Of a stretch of 8,556 nt of DNA, positions 1-6,887 are shown in pieces; position 1 is the first letter of the stretch; each line of letters begins with the position of its first letter. Both the position numbers and the translations under genes were made by a program. The stretch spans positions 1 to 8,556 of the forward strand of contig CAMTOX010000067.1 of assembly GCA_947074225.1 (NCBI GenBank). The letters run 5' to 3'. Under the pieces are notes generated by a model. That model made no database searches. It had not been told where the DNA came from and saw nothing but the letters and a program-made list of their open reading frames with translations. The stretch comes from an uncultured bacterium. Lineage in GTDB: Bacteria; Bacteroidota; Bacteroidia; Bacteroidales; Paludibacteraceae.

Positions 1-723
1 CCGATCTAAAAGGGGCAACCTGTCTTGCTCTATATTCACGGAGGAGGTTTCGCATACCCTGCGGTAAGTTATCACTATAAACTAGCCATGACTTTTGCCG
101 AAAAAGCAAAATGTACCGTTATTTTTCCCAATTATCATCTTCTGCCTAACTACCCATTTCCTGCAGCATTTGAAGATATATTTAGAACTTACGATTGGAT
201 CATTACCAATGCTAAAAAACATAACTTCGACCTTAATAAAATAGCAGTTGCAGGAGATAGTGCCGGAGGTACACTTACAGCCAATCTATGTAATCTATAT
301 GCCTACAAAAAGAAGTATACTCCGTGCTTCCAAATGCTTCTCTATCCGGCAACCGATTACACCATGCATACTAACTCTATGAAAGAGTTTACCGACACAC
401 CACTATGGAATGCTAAAAACACGATCAAAGTATGGGATCTCTATTTAAAGAATTGTACCACAGAGATGAAAGATCTTGCATCGCCACTTCAAAACACTCT
501 ACCAGATACTCTACCAGACAGCTACCTTGAGAGTGCCGACATAGATTGTCTGAGAGATGAAGGGTTATTATATGCACAGAAATTAATTGACCATGGCACT
601 CAAGTAGAACTTCATAAAACCAAGGGTACACCCCATGGATTTGATTTAGCACGTCATTCAGAGATTACACAACACTATATCCACCTTAGAATAAATGCTC
701 TCAAGAAAGCTTTCACTAAATAA
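1..723 (+). CDS. Alpha/beta hydrolase, HSL/esterase type; 5'-partial, apparent frameshift near the window edge
   Basis: Likely a carboxylesterase or lipase-like hydrolase of the hormone-sensitive-lipase family; the substrate cannot be read from sequence. The oxyanion-hole motif HGGG is encoded at 37-48. Counting from the TTG at 25, the nucleophile is Ser79 in GDSAGG, the acid is probably Asp174 (DCLRDEG) and the base is His204 (PHGFD), so the catalytic core and C-terminus are intact. Family members usually carry about 80 residues before HGGG. Here the open frame is stopped by a TAA at 7-9. Frame 3 reads Asp-Leu-Lys-Gly up to the G-run at 12-15, and removing one G joins it to Gly-Gln-Pro-Val-Leu-Leu-Tyr-Ile-His. 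The TTG at 25 lies inside the beta-strand before HGGG, so it is unlikely to be the true start. Either the gene carries a +1 indel or the sequence has an error near the edge. No clear terminator follows the TAA at 721-723. Family confident; gene integrity uncertain. Confidence 0.82.
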
Positions 724-910
724 ACACCACACCTTTAAGTTTATCATATATTGCAGAAACAGATGAAACTATTCATCAATCACACCACAAAAATAGATTG
801 AATCTGTAACCCATTTATTTTTTTCATACTACTTTCATCTATTTTCCAAGATTGACCTTATTAGCTATCATTTAAGCAGCTCATAATCTATCTTTCCTTT
901 TATAAGACAA

Positions 911-943
911 TAAAAAAGAGCAGCTCCATTTAGAACTACTCTT
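911..943 (-). terminator. Rho-independent terminator of the carbonic anhydrase gene
   Basis: Arms at 916-926 and 933-943 form an 11-bp stem around a 6-nt loop. Two positions (921/938 and 924/935) pair only as G-U wobbles in the minus-strand RNA, which fixes the orientation. The run of six A at 912-917 becomes the U-tract after the stem. It sits about 20 bases past the stop codon of the carbonic anhydrase and is nearly the same as the terminator at 1747-1780. Confidence 0.85.
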
Positions 944-965
944 AGAGAAAATCAATATCGTGGCG

Positions 966-1646
966 TTATTCTATAAAATAAACACGCTTATCTTTAATAT
1001 TATAGATAGCAGGTACTACTTTCAAGACTCCTTTCTTAACACGGTCCCTAATATTTCCCGCTTTTAGCATACGTTCAACCTGCACTCTTGCATTTGCTTT
1101 TGCAGCTTCATTAACCATGTCGCACTGACCAATATATTCAGGTATCTGGTCGCCCACCACATGCAATAGTTCAGGAACATACCCATCATCTTCTAACTCA
1201 TGTGCATCATGATGTTCACCTGTACACACTGCACCTGTAATAGCACCACATGAAGTATGTGCAAGTACCACTACTACTTTAACCCCTAAATGATCTACTG
1301 CATAATCAACGCTTCCTTGCGATATTGGTTCAGAGACGGTATTTCCGGCATTGCGAATCACAAACAGATCGCCAAAACCTTGGTCGAACAACAACTCCAC
1401 AGGAACGCGTGAGTCAGAACATGCTACAATGGCCGCAAAAGGGTGCTGGCCACTCTCAAGCGCGTTTAATAATGCTTCATCGCGATCTGGATTCATGGAA
1501 CTACCCGATACAAAACGTTCATTTCCGGCCTTTAATACCTCTAAAGCTTTCGCTGGAGTCTCTACCACTTGATTACGTGGGGAGTTAGTACAACTCATTA
1601 ATGAGATCAACAATAAACTACCTAACAAATAAGAAATCTTCTTCAT
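966..1646 (-). CDS. Beta-class carbonic anhydrase, predicted lipoprotein
   Basis: Zinc enzyme that interconverts CO2 and bicarbonate. Of 226 residues, 1-18 are a signal peptide (basic MKK, hydrophobic core) ending in a lipobox-like Leu-Met-Ser before Cys19, so it is probably a lipid-anchored envelope protein; the lipobox is acceptable but not ideal. The beta-class motifs follow in order: GNERF at 41-45, CSDSRVP at 76-82 (zinc Cys76 and the Asp78/Arg80 dyad), FVIRNAGN at 95-102, and AHTSCGA at 129-135 (His130 and Cys133 as the other zinc ligands). All catalytic residues are present and the length suits a beta-CA with a signal peptide. The ATG is chosen because the signal peptide begins there. 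It lies downstream of dnaK on the same strand, but a terminator and its own promoter separate them, so it is probably monocistronic. The preference for the envelope over the cytoplasm rests only on the N-terminus. Confidence 0.94.
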   Translation of the reverse strand: MKKISYLLGSLLLISLMSCTNSPRNQVVETPAKALEVLKAGNERFVSGSSMNPDRDEALLNALESGQHPFAAIVACSDSRVPVELLFDQGFGDLFVIRNAGNTVSEPISQGSVDYAVDHLGVKVVVVLAHTSCGAITGAVCTGEHHDAHELEDDGYVPELLHVVGDQIPEYIGQCDMVNEAAKANARVQVERMLKAGNIRDRVKKGVLKVVPAIYNIKDKRVYFIE

Positions 1647-1690
1647 AACCTTAAAACTAAACTAATTAATATTTCAATAATTAAACGGGC

Positions 1691-1699
1691 GCAAAATTA
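1691..1699 (-). promoter_or_regulatory. Bacteroidota-type -7 promoter box for the carbonic anhydrase
   Basis: Read on the minus strand this is TAATTTTGC, an exact match to the TAnnTTTG(C) box used by the Bacteroidota primary sigma factor. It predicts transcription starting near 1685-1688, giving a 5' leader of about 40 nt before the ATG. I see no good -33 TTG at the expected distance, so the call rests on the -7 box and its position. Confidence 0.5.
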
Positions 1700-1746
1700 T
1701 AAATAATATCCTTTCAGAAGATAGATTTAAAGATAAAATTCACCAC

Positions 1747-1780
1747 AAAAAAAGAGCAGCTCCAGAAGGAACTGCTCTTT
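1747..1780 (-). terminator. Rho-independent terminator of dnaK
   Basis: Arms at 1751-1763 and 1768-1780 form a 13-bp stem (one G-U wobble in the minus-strand RNA at 1760/1771) around a 4-nt loop. The A-run at 1747-1753 supplies the U-tract. It lies 20 bases past the dnaK stop and separates dnaK from the carbonic anhydrase promoter. Confidence 0.92.
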
Positions 1781-1800
1781 AATCTATTTATTGAAATGAA

Positions 1801-3711
1801 TTACTTCACTTCTTCAAAATCTACATCGGTAACGCCACCGTCGTCATGCGACTCTTGGTGAGGTTGTTCTTGATGTGGTTGTCCTTGATCGGCAGCACCA
1901 CCTTGACCATTTGTAGCATTGTACATATCTTGACTTGCTGCATGGAAAGCATTGTTCAATTCGGCCATTGCCGCATCAATACCTGCTATATCTTGTGCTT
2001 TATGAGCATCTTTAAGTTTACTCAAAGCCGACTCAATAGGAGCTTTCTTATCGGCAGGTAATTTATCGCCAAGATCGGCCAACTGTTTCTCAGTTTGGAA
2101 AATCATGCCATCGGCTTGGTTAAGCTTATCAATCTTTTCGCGCTCTTTTTGGTCGGACTCAGCATTTGCTTCTGCTTCAGCCTTCATGCGTTTGATCTCT
2201 TCTTCGCTCAAACCACTCGATGCCTCAATGCGGATAGCTTGTTCTTTACCTGTTGCCTTATCTTTTGCAGTAACCTTAAGAATACCGTTTGCATCGATAT
2301 CGAAAGTTACTTCAATTTGTGGTACACCACGTGGAGCAGCTGGAATGCCATCTAAGTTGAACATACCAATCTGTTTATTTTGCGATGCCATTGGACGTTC
2401 CCCTTGCAATACATTAATTTGTACCGATGGTTGGTTATCGCTGGCCGTTGAGAAGGTTTCCGACTTCTTGGTAGGAATAGTAGTGTTGGCATCAATCAAT
2501 TTTGTCATCACACCGCCCATAGTTTCAATACCTAAAGAAAGAGGAGTTACGTCGAGCAACAATACATCCTTCACATCGCCACTCAATACAGCACCTTGAA
2601 TTGCAGCACCAATAGCTACTACTTCGTCAGGGTTTACACCTTTTGAAGGCGCTTTACCAAAGAACTTCTGTACCAACTCTTGAATGGCAGGAATACGTGT
2701 TGAACCACCCACTAAGATAATCTCGTCGATATCGGCTTTGCTCATCCCTGCAGCTTTTAATGCATTCTCACAAGGTGGAATACAAGCTTGAATCAATGAA
2801 TCGGCCAACTGTTCAAATTTAGCACGGGTTAAAGTTTTTACCAAGTGTTTTGGAATACCATCAACCGGCATGATATAAGGTAAATTAATTTCTGTGCTGG
2901 TAGAGCTCGACAATTCAATTTTTGCCTTCTCAGCAGCCTCTCTCAAACGTTGCAAGGCCATTGGGTCTTGACGTAAGTCGATACCTTCTTCCGATTTAAA
3001 CTCATCGGCCAACCAATCTACGATTACGTGGTCAAAGTCATCACCACCAAGGTGAGTATCACCATTAGTAGATTTTACTTCAAATACGCCATCGCCTAAC
3101 TCTAAGATAGAGATATCGAAAGTACCACCACCAAGGTCAAATACGGCAACTTTCATATCTTTATGTGCTTTATCTAATCCATAAGCCAAAGCAGCTGCTG
3201 TAGGTTCATTAACAATACGACGTACTACTAAACCAGCAATTTCACCAGCCTCTTTTGTTGCCTGACGTTGAGAATCGCTAAAATAAGCAGGTACTGTAAT
3301 AACAGCTTCTGTTACCTCTTGACCTAAATAATCTTCGGCAGTTTTCTTCATTTTCTGAAGTATCATAGCCGAAATCTCTTGTGGAGTATATAGACGACCA
3401 CGAATATCTACGCGTGGAGTATTGTTTTCGCCCTTCACCACTTTATAAGCCATGCGTTTGGCCTCTTTCTCTACTTGATCATAGGTCTCACCCATGAAAC
3501 GCTTAATAGAATATACTGTATTCTCTGGATTAGTTACCGCTTGACGTTTTGCAGGATCACCTACTTTACGTTCTCCGTTTTCCATAAATGCCACTACCGA
3601 TGGAGTGGTGCGTTTGCCTTCGCTATTTGCGATTACAATTGGCTCATTACCCTCTACGACTGCTACACATGAGTTGGTAGTTCCTAAGTCGATTCCAATA
3701 ATCTTTCCCAT
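1801..3711 (-). CDS. dnaK: Molecular chaperone DnaK (Hsp70)
   Basis: ATP-driven cytosolic chaperone that binds exposed hydrophobic stretches of unfolded proteins, working with DnaJ and GrpE. All three Hsp70 signatures are visible in the 636-residue product: IDLGTTNS at 7-14, FDLGGGTFD at 191-199, and [11 protein letters not shown] at 333-343. The nucleotide-binding domain runs to about 380, the interdomain linker VLLLDVTP is at 383-390, the beta-sandwich substrate domain spans about 391-500, and the helical lid about 501-600. The tail (601-636) is rich in Gly, Gln and His, holds two tandem QPHQE units at 611-620, and ends in EEVK. Full length and intact. The start is the ATG directly before the canonical Gly-Lys-Ile-Ile-Gly-Ile-Asp. 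No grpE or dnaJ is adjacent, as is usual in this phylum. The promoter is unclear: the nearest -7-like sequence, TTATTTTG (minus strand, 3822-3815), would give a leader of roughly 100 nt. The upstream region carries the TGTCA cluster described separately. Confidence 0.99.
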   Translation of the reverse strand: MGKIIGIDLGTTNSCVAVVEGNEPIVIANSEGKRTTPSVVAFMENGERKVGDPAKRQAVTNPENTVYSIKRFMGETYDQVEKEAKRMAYKVVKGENNTPRVDIRGRLYTPQEISAMILQKMKKTAEDYLGQEVTEAVITVPAYFSDSQRQATKEAGEIAGLVVRRIVNEPTAAALAYGLDKAHKDMKVAVFDLGGGTFDISILELGDGVFEVKSTNGDTHLGGDDFDHVIVDWLADEFKSEEGIDLRQDPMALQRLREAAEKAKIELSSSTSTEINLPYIMPVDGIPKHLVKTLTRAKFEQLADSLIQACIPPCENALKAAGMSKADIDEIILVGGSTRIPAIQELVQKFFGKAPSKGVNPDEVVAIGAAIQGAVLSGDVKDVLLLDVTPLSLGIETMGGVMTKLIDANTTIPTKKSETFSTASDNQPSVQINVLQGERPMASQNKQIGMFNLDGIPAAPRGVPQIEVTFDIDANGILKVTAKDKATGKEQAIRIEASSGLSEEEIKRMKAEAEANAESDQKEREKIDKLNQADGMIFQTEKQLADLGDKLPADKKAPIESALSKLKDAHKAQDIAGIDAAMAELNNAFHAASQDMYNATNGQGGAADQGQPHQEQPHQESHDDGGVTDVDFEEVK

Positions 3712-3766
3712 AACTGTTGTTAGTAATTAATGAATTTATTTTTATTAGTTGTTTATTATTCGCGTC

Positions 3767-3946
3767 TGTCACACTATCGTTGACACTTTCTTTTTTACAA
3801 TTGGTATGCCAATACAAAATAATACATTAATATAGGCATTTTGACACGTTTTAGTCATAATACACTTAAAGTTTGTCATTAAAATACGACACTCTGTCAG
3901 TGATTTCTGAATATAGAGCCCATTATACCCCTGCATCTACTTGTCA
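3767..3946. promoter_or_regulatory. Cluster of six TGTCA/TGACA pentamers in the dnaK-ogt divergent intergenic region
   Basis: The pentamer TGTCA or its complement occurs at 3767, 3781, 3842, 3874, 3895 and 3942 (first bases) in 180 bp. The first two form an inverted pair with a 9-base spacer (3767-3785). The last overlaps the proposed -33 region of the ogt promoter. About 0.35 hits would be expected by chance in this length. I infer a possible regulator binding region acting on dnaK, ogt or both; the binding protein is unknown. This is pattern evidence only. Confidence 0.3.
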
Positions 3947-3971
3947 ATACATCACAATTCTACTATCTTTG
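3941..3971 (+). promoter_or_regulatory. Bacteroidota-type promoter of the ogt-apbE operon
   Basis: A -33 TTG at 3941-3943 and a -7 box TATCTTTG at 3964-3971 (matching TAnnTTTG) are separated by 20 bases, the expected arrangement for the Bacteroidota primary sigma factor. The predicted start of transcription, about 3975-3978, coincides with the ATG of ogt at 3977, so the mRNA may have no leader. The TTG at 3941 is in frame with ogt but lies inside this promoter, which argues against its being a start codon. Confidence 0.6.
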
Positions 3972-3976
3972 TATGC

Positions 3977-4453
3977 ATGAAAACAGAGTGTTATCACTAC
4001 CGCTCGCCTATTGGCATAATTGAAATCACAGCTCTAGAATCTGCGATTCTTAAACTGCAATTTGTGAATGAGGGAACACGCTTTGCAACACAAAATTCAT
4101 TGCTACAATTATGCCATAATCAACTCGATAACTATTTTAATGGAATAAATGAAATATTTGACATTCCATTAACATTTCAAGGTTCTCCGTTTCAAATAGA
4201 GGTATGGAAGGAACTCCTTAAAATCCCTTTTGGCACCACTATGTCGTATGGTCAAATTGCCCATGCCATTCAGAAACCTCACGCAGCAAGGGCTGTGGGT
4301 CGTGCCTGCAAAACAAATCCCTTGGCCATCATTATACCATGCCACCGTGTAATAGCCTCTAATGGCTCACTTACCGGTTATAATGCCGGTATGAGTCGGA
4401 AGTCCTGGCTTCTGAAGCACGAACGTACACTCCTAAATAGTATCAATTTTTAA
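3977..4453 (+). CDS. ogt: Methylated-DNA--[protein]-cysteine S-methyltransferase
   Basis: Suicide DNA-repair protein that moves a methyl (or small alkyl) group from O6-alkylguanine or O4-alkylthymine onto its own cysteine. From the ATG at 3977 the product is 158 residues, usual for Ogt-type enzymes without an Ada regulatory domain. The C-terminal domain is canonical: GTTMSYGQIA at 86-95, ARAVGRA at 104-110 (helix-turn-helix with the arginine finger), the Asn114-Pro hinge, and PCHRVI at 121-126 with acceptor Cys122. A TTG at 3941 in the same frame would add 12 residues, but it lies in the promoter and the added residues do not look like family sequence, so the ATG is preferred. The stop is 11 bases before apbE on the same strand, so the two are probably co-transcribed. 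No alkylation-specific regulator is encoded nearby. Confidence 0.95.
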   Translation: MKTECYHYRSPIGIIEITALESAILKLQFVNEGTRFATQNSLLQLCHNQLDNYFNGINEIFDIPLTFQGSPFQIEVWKELLKIPFGTTMSYGQIAHAIQKPHAARAVGRACKTNPLAIIIPCHRVIASNGSLTGYNAGMSRKSWLLKHERTLLNSINF

Positions 4454-4464
4454 ACCGAAAACAT

Positions 4465-5478
4465 ATGCAACAAAGAAAAAAACTCATTTTCACATTTCTT
4501 CTTTTCATTATAGCTTTACTCTTGTTAGTTTACAATAAACCAGAAAAGAAAGCCGAGTACTTGCGCACTGAAGGAGTCGTTTTTGGAACAACTTATCACA
4601 TCACTTATGCTTCGCCAGGCGGAATAAACTTAGACACAACTATTACACGCGCCTTGAAAGATATTGATTTCTCATTATCAATGTTCAATGAGCAGTCTAC
4701 TATATCACGCATCAACCATAACGATACGACAGTGGTTTTAGACTCGCTCTTTATTACGCTCTTTCACACCTCACAACAGGTATCGGAACATACCCAAGGA
4801 GATTTTGATATTACCGTAGCACCATTAGTAAATCTTTGGGGATTTGGATTTAAAAAACAAGACCAGGTTACACCCGAACGAGTAGATAGTATCAAGCAAT
4901 TTGTCGATTACCAATCGGTAGCTATCGTTAATAACCAATTGGTAAAACAGTTTCCACAAACCATGCTCGATGCCAGCGCCATTGCCAAAGGGTATGCTTG
5001 CGACCATGTGGCAAATGCATTGCGTCAGCACGGAGTCAAGAACCTTTTGGTAGAGATTGGTGGCGAAGTAACCGCCTTAGGTAAGAATGCCAAAGGTAAC
5101 CTATGGAGAATAGGTATTAATAAGCCTGTTGAAGATAGCACCTCTACAATAAGCGAAATACAACGTGTGGTAACGTTTACCAATGCCGGCATGGCAACAT
5201 CGGGGAACTACCGCAACTTCTATGTCAAAGAGGGTAAAAAATTTTCGCACACCATAGATCCTAAAACAGGCTATCCGGTAGAGCACTCACTTTTAAGTGC
5301 TACCATCATTGCACCCGACTGTATGACTGCCGATGCTTATGCTACCGCCTGTATGGTTATGGGCTTAGAAGCAGCACTAGAGCTTTGCAATGCCGACTCT
5401 ACCATCTCCGGTTTCTTTATCTATGACGACAGTGGCACACTATCTGAAATATGGAGTCATGACTTTCCGATTGAATAA
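4465..5478 (+). CDS. apbE: FAD:protein FMN transferase (ApbE family)
   Basis: Transfers FMN from FAD to a threonine or serine of target flavoproteins, typically subunits of the Na+-pumping Nqr or Rnf complexes, on the outer face of the inner membrane. The 337-residue product starts with a basic tip and one hydrophobic segment (residues 7-23) without a lipobox cysteine, so it is either a cleaved signal peptide or a membrane anchor. ApbE motifs follow: the TTYHITY strand at 42-48, DASAIAKGYA at 169-178, VEIGGEV at 196-202, TSGNYRNFY at 245-253, SHTIDPKTGYPV at 261-272 and ADAYATA at 289-295, the last supplying acidic and hydroxyl Mg ligands. Length and motifs are complete. It begins 11 bases after ogt and ends at a strong terminator, so it is the last gene of a two-gene operon. 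The flavoprotein it modifies is not encoded here. Confidence 0.94.
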   Translation: MQQRKKLIFTFLLFIIALLLLVYNKPEKKAEYLRTEGVVFGTTYHITYASPGGINLDTTITRALKDIDFSLSMFNEQSTISRINHNDTTVVLDSLFITLFHTSQQVSEHTQGDFDITVAPLVNLWGFGFKKQDQVTPERVDSIKQFVDYQSVAIVNNQLVKQFPQTMLDASAIAKGYACDHVANALRQHGVKNLLVEIGGEVTALGKNAKGNLWRIGINKPVEDSTSTISEIQRVVTFTNAGMATSGNYRNFYVKEGKKFSHTIDPKTGYPVEHSLLSATIIAPDCMTADAYATACMVMGLEAALELCNADSTISGFFIYDDSGTLSEIWSHDFPIE

Positions 5479-5523
5479 AAAGAAAGACCGATTGAAGTAC
5501 ATTTCAATCGGTCTTTCTTTTTT
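5479..5523 (+). terminator. Strong, probably bidirectional terminator after apbE
   Basis: A perfect 18-bp stem (5479-5496 with 5503-5520) encloses a 6-nt loop and begins right after the apbE stop codon. The right arm ends in T-rich sequence, and the left arm is preceded by A-rich sequence that becomes a U-run on the minus strand, so the hairpin could end transcription from both sides. The stem sequence CCGATTGAA (5488-5496) also occurs as the last codons of apbE (5467-5475). Confidence 0.95.
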
Positions 5524-5568
5524 ATTCTGTAATCATTTAATACCTTATTCTGATGTTATAAGCTCTTC

Positions 5569-5967
5569 TCAATAAAAATGATAATCTCCCAAATTGCCTA
5601 CACCTATCTGATTATTAGATTGATACATTTGTAACTCATTAAACTCTTCAACGTCCACATTTTCCCTCACTAAATCACCATCTATACTATATAAATCCCA
5701 ATGGTCCTGCTTGCCTAACAAATAGTAGATCTATGTGTCAATACAATCAAAGAAAGGATCATTAGTCGTATTGGTAGCACCATACCGTTCTTTCGGAATC
5801 TCAAGCACTACAATGGCATCATAATCTGCACGCACAAGCTCTTTACCGGAAGAATTGAGCAACCCATATTTACCCACTTTCAAGGATATTATAAGGTCGG
5901 AATAATAGTCAGGAATCGACAAATAAACACAAGTAATATAAATCAATTCTCCTAGTATTCCATAAAG
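5569..5967 (-). pseudogene. Remnant of a WG-repeat (KWG) protein
   Basis: The minus-strand frame from 5967 down to a TGA at 5569-5571 reads as coherent protein but has no ATG and is broken by an in-frame TAG at 5731-5733. Before the TAG, KVGKYGLLNSSGKEL followed by a YDAI segment is a typical WG repeat (beta-rich repeat of about 30-40 residues, function poorly known). After the TAG the frame stays open for 53 codons and shows a second, diverged repeat-like stretch (HWDLYSIDGDLV). The frame is closed upstream by a TAA at 5968-5970, so the original N-terminus is missing. I infer a gene truncated at its 5' end and then interrupted by a nonsense mutation. Alternatives are a short expressed piece from the TTG at 5946, or, less likely, stop-codon readthrough. 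It points toward the apbE terminator, which may serve it too. Confidence 0.6.
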
Positions 5968-5989
5968 TTACTACTTGCGTAACTTTATG
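5961..5989. repeat. Perfect 10-bp inverted repeat downstream of the EFR1 gene
   Basis: CATAAAGTTA at 5961-5970 and its exact complement TAACTTTATG at 5980-5989 flank a 9-base centre. It lies 22 bases past the stop of the EFR1-family gene and overlaps the 5' edge of the WG-repeat remnant. On the minus strand no U-tract follows, so it is not a classical intrinsic terminator; it could be an RNA stabiliser, an operator, or a scar at the truncation point. Confidence 0.6.
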
Positions 5990-6010
5990 TAAGTAAAGTG
6001 CAAGCACACT

Positions 6011-6778
6011 CTACTTCAACTCCGGATGCACATAACGTCCGCGCGAGGAGGTTTTTTCGCCATACTGCAATGCTTTTTGTGGGCAACGATGCAAACAAGC
6101 CAAACAGAGCACACAGTGAGTAGTAATCCAGGTAGGTAACCCATCAAATAACTTTATAGCTCCAATAGGACAATTTCTTTCGCACTGTCCGCAACCATTA
6201 CAACTACTATTGGTAAAGAAAGGTTCTGTTGAGCGTCCACATTTATAGATTGGATAAGCAAAGGTCGATGCCATGCGGGGGAAACGTCCACGATGAATGA
6301 GATGTTCTACAGAACGACGCACCTCTACAGCATCTAATATATGTTCCAAGCGGGCATAGGCTTGTTCAAGGAGTTTAGGGACCTCAGATTCCGGAGTTAA
6401 TAAATTAAAGGAAAGTATGAAGTTATCGGGCATTTTAATGGAGTAGGCAGCACCCAATTCATAGCCGCGATTGTCTAACACCTGTGTGAGTTGTCGATCG
6501 GTAATACCAATACTACCCCCACATGTAAAGACGGCATAGATAAAAGGGTTACCACGTCCGGGCAATTGAACACGTTCTAAGAAAGAGATAACCACAGTGG
6601 GCAATCCCCAATAATAAATAGGGCATACAATAGCTATTGGTTCACGCTTTGCTGTAATGAAACTATAATGCTTATCGCGTAAACTTTTGGCAATATCTAC
6701 CAGCTGCTCACCACGTCGCTGGGCAATACGTTTAGCAATGGCTAAAGAATTTCCTGTACCTGAAAAATAAAATACCAT
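6011..6778 (-). CDS. EFR1-family flavodoxin-ferredoxin fusion protein
   Basis: Predicted cytosolic electron carrier joining a flavodoxin-like FMN domain to a two-cluster ferredoxin domain, as in the EFR1 ferredoxin family; the redox partner is unknown. In the 255-residue product, the N-terminal FYFSGTGNS (3-11) is the phosphate-binding loop for FMN, and the flavodoxin fold continues to about 150 (VCPIYYWGLP at 51-60, FTCGG at 84-88). The C-terminal part carries two [4Fe-4S] motifs of the CxxCxxCxxxCP type: Cys193, 196, 199, 203 and Cys222, 225, 228, 232. All eight cysteines are present and the length is normal for the family. The ATG directly precedes the FMN loop, so the start is secure. It is 109 bases downstream of the transglutaminase-like gene on the same strand; I see no TAnnTTTG box in that gap, so it may depend on the upstream promoter. 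Confidence 0.93.
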   Translation of the reverse strand: MVFYFSGTGNSLAIAKRIAQRRGEQLVDIAKSLRDKHYSFITAKREPIAIVCPIYYWGLPTVVISFLERVQLPGRGNPFIYAVFTCGGSIGITDRQLTQVLDNRGYELGAAYSIKMPDNFILSFNLLTPESEVPKLLEQAYARLEHILDAVEVRRSVEHLIHRGRFPRMASTFAYPIYKCGRSTEPFFTNSSCNGCGQCERNCPIGAIKLFDGLPTWITTHCVLCLACLHRCPQKALQYGEKTSSRGRYVHPELK

Positions 6779-6887
6779 ACAACAACTCTAATGTTTATTT
6801 AGATTATTATTCTTAATAATTTATTGGATTTCTTTTTTAATCTCATCTTCCACACAGCCCATACTAGATAACATTCAATTTCATATG

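Noticed and set aside
762..777. Hairpin GATGAA/TTCATC after the hydrolase as its terminator
   Set aside because: Only 6 bp, AT-rich and not followed by a T-tract.
2105..2599. Long open frame on the plus strand inside dnaK
   Set aside because: It lies opposite a fully conserved, certain gene and shows no domain or signal of its own; it is an antisense shadow of dnaK codon usage. The same holds for the other frames opposite the carbonic anhydrase, apbE and the transglutaminase-like gene.
3767..3785. CIRCE-like heat-shock operator upstream of dnaK (inverted repeat with a 9-base spacer)
   Set aside because: The spacer matches CIRCE, but the arms (TGTCA/TGACA) do not match the CIRCE arm TTAGCACTC, so HrcA control is not supported.
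3941..3976. TTG-initiated N-terminal extension of ogt
   Set aside because: The TTG is the -33 element of the likely promoter and the added residues are unlike Ogt family sequence; the ATG at 3977 gives a normal-length protein.
4465..6778. ApbE and the EFR1-family protein as parts of one flavin-based electron-transfer system
   Set aside because: They are on opposite strands, separated by a terminator and a pseudogene, and predicted to act on different sides of the membrane; the shared flavin theme alone is not enough.
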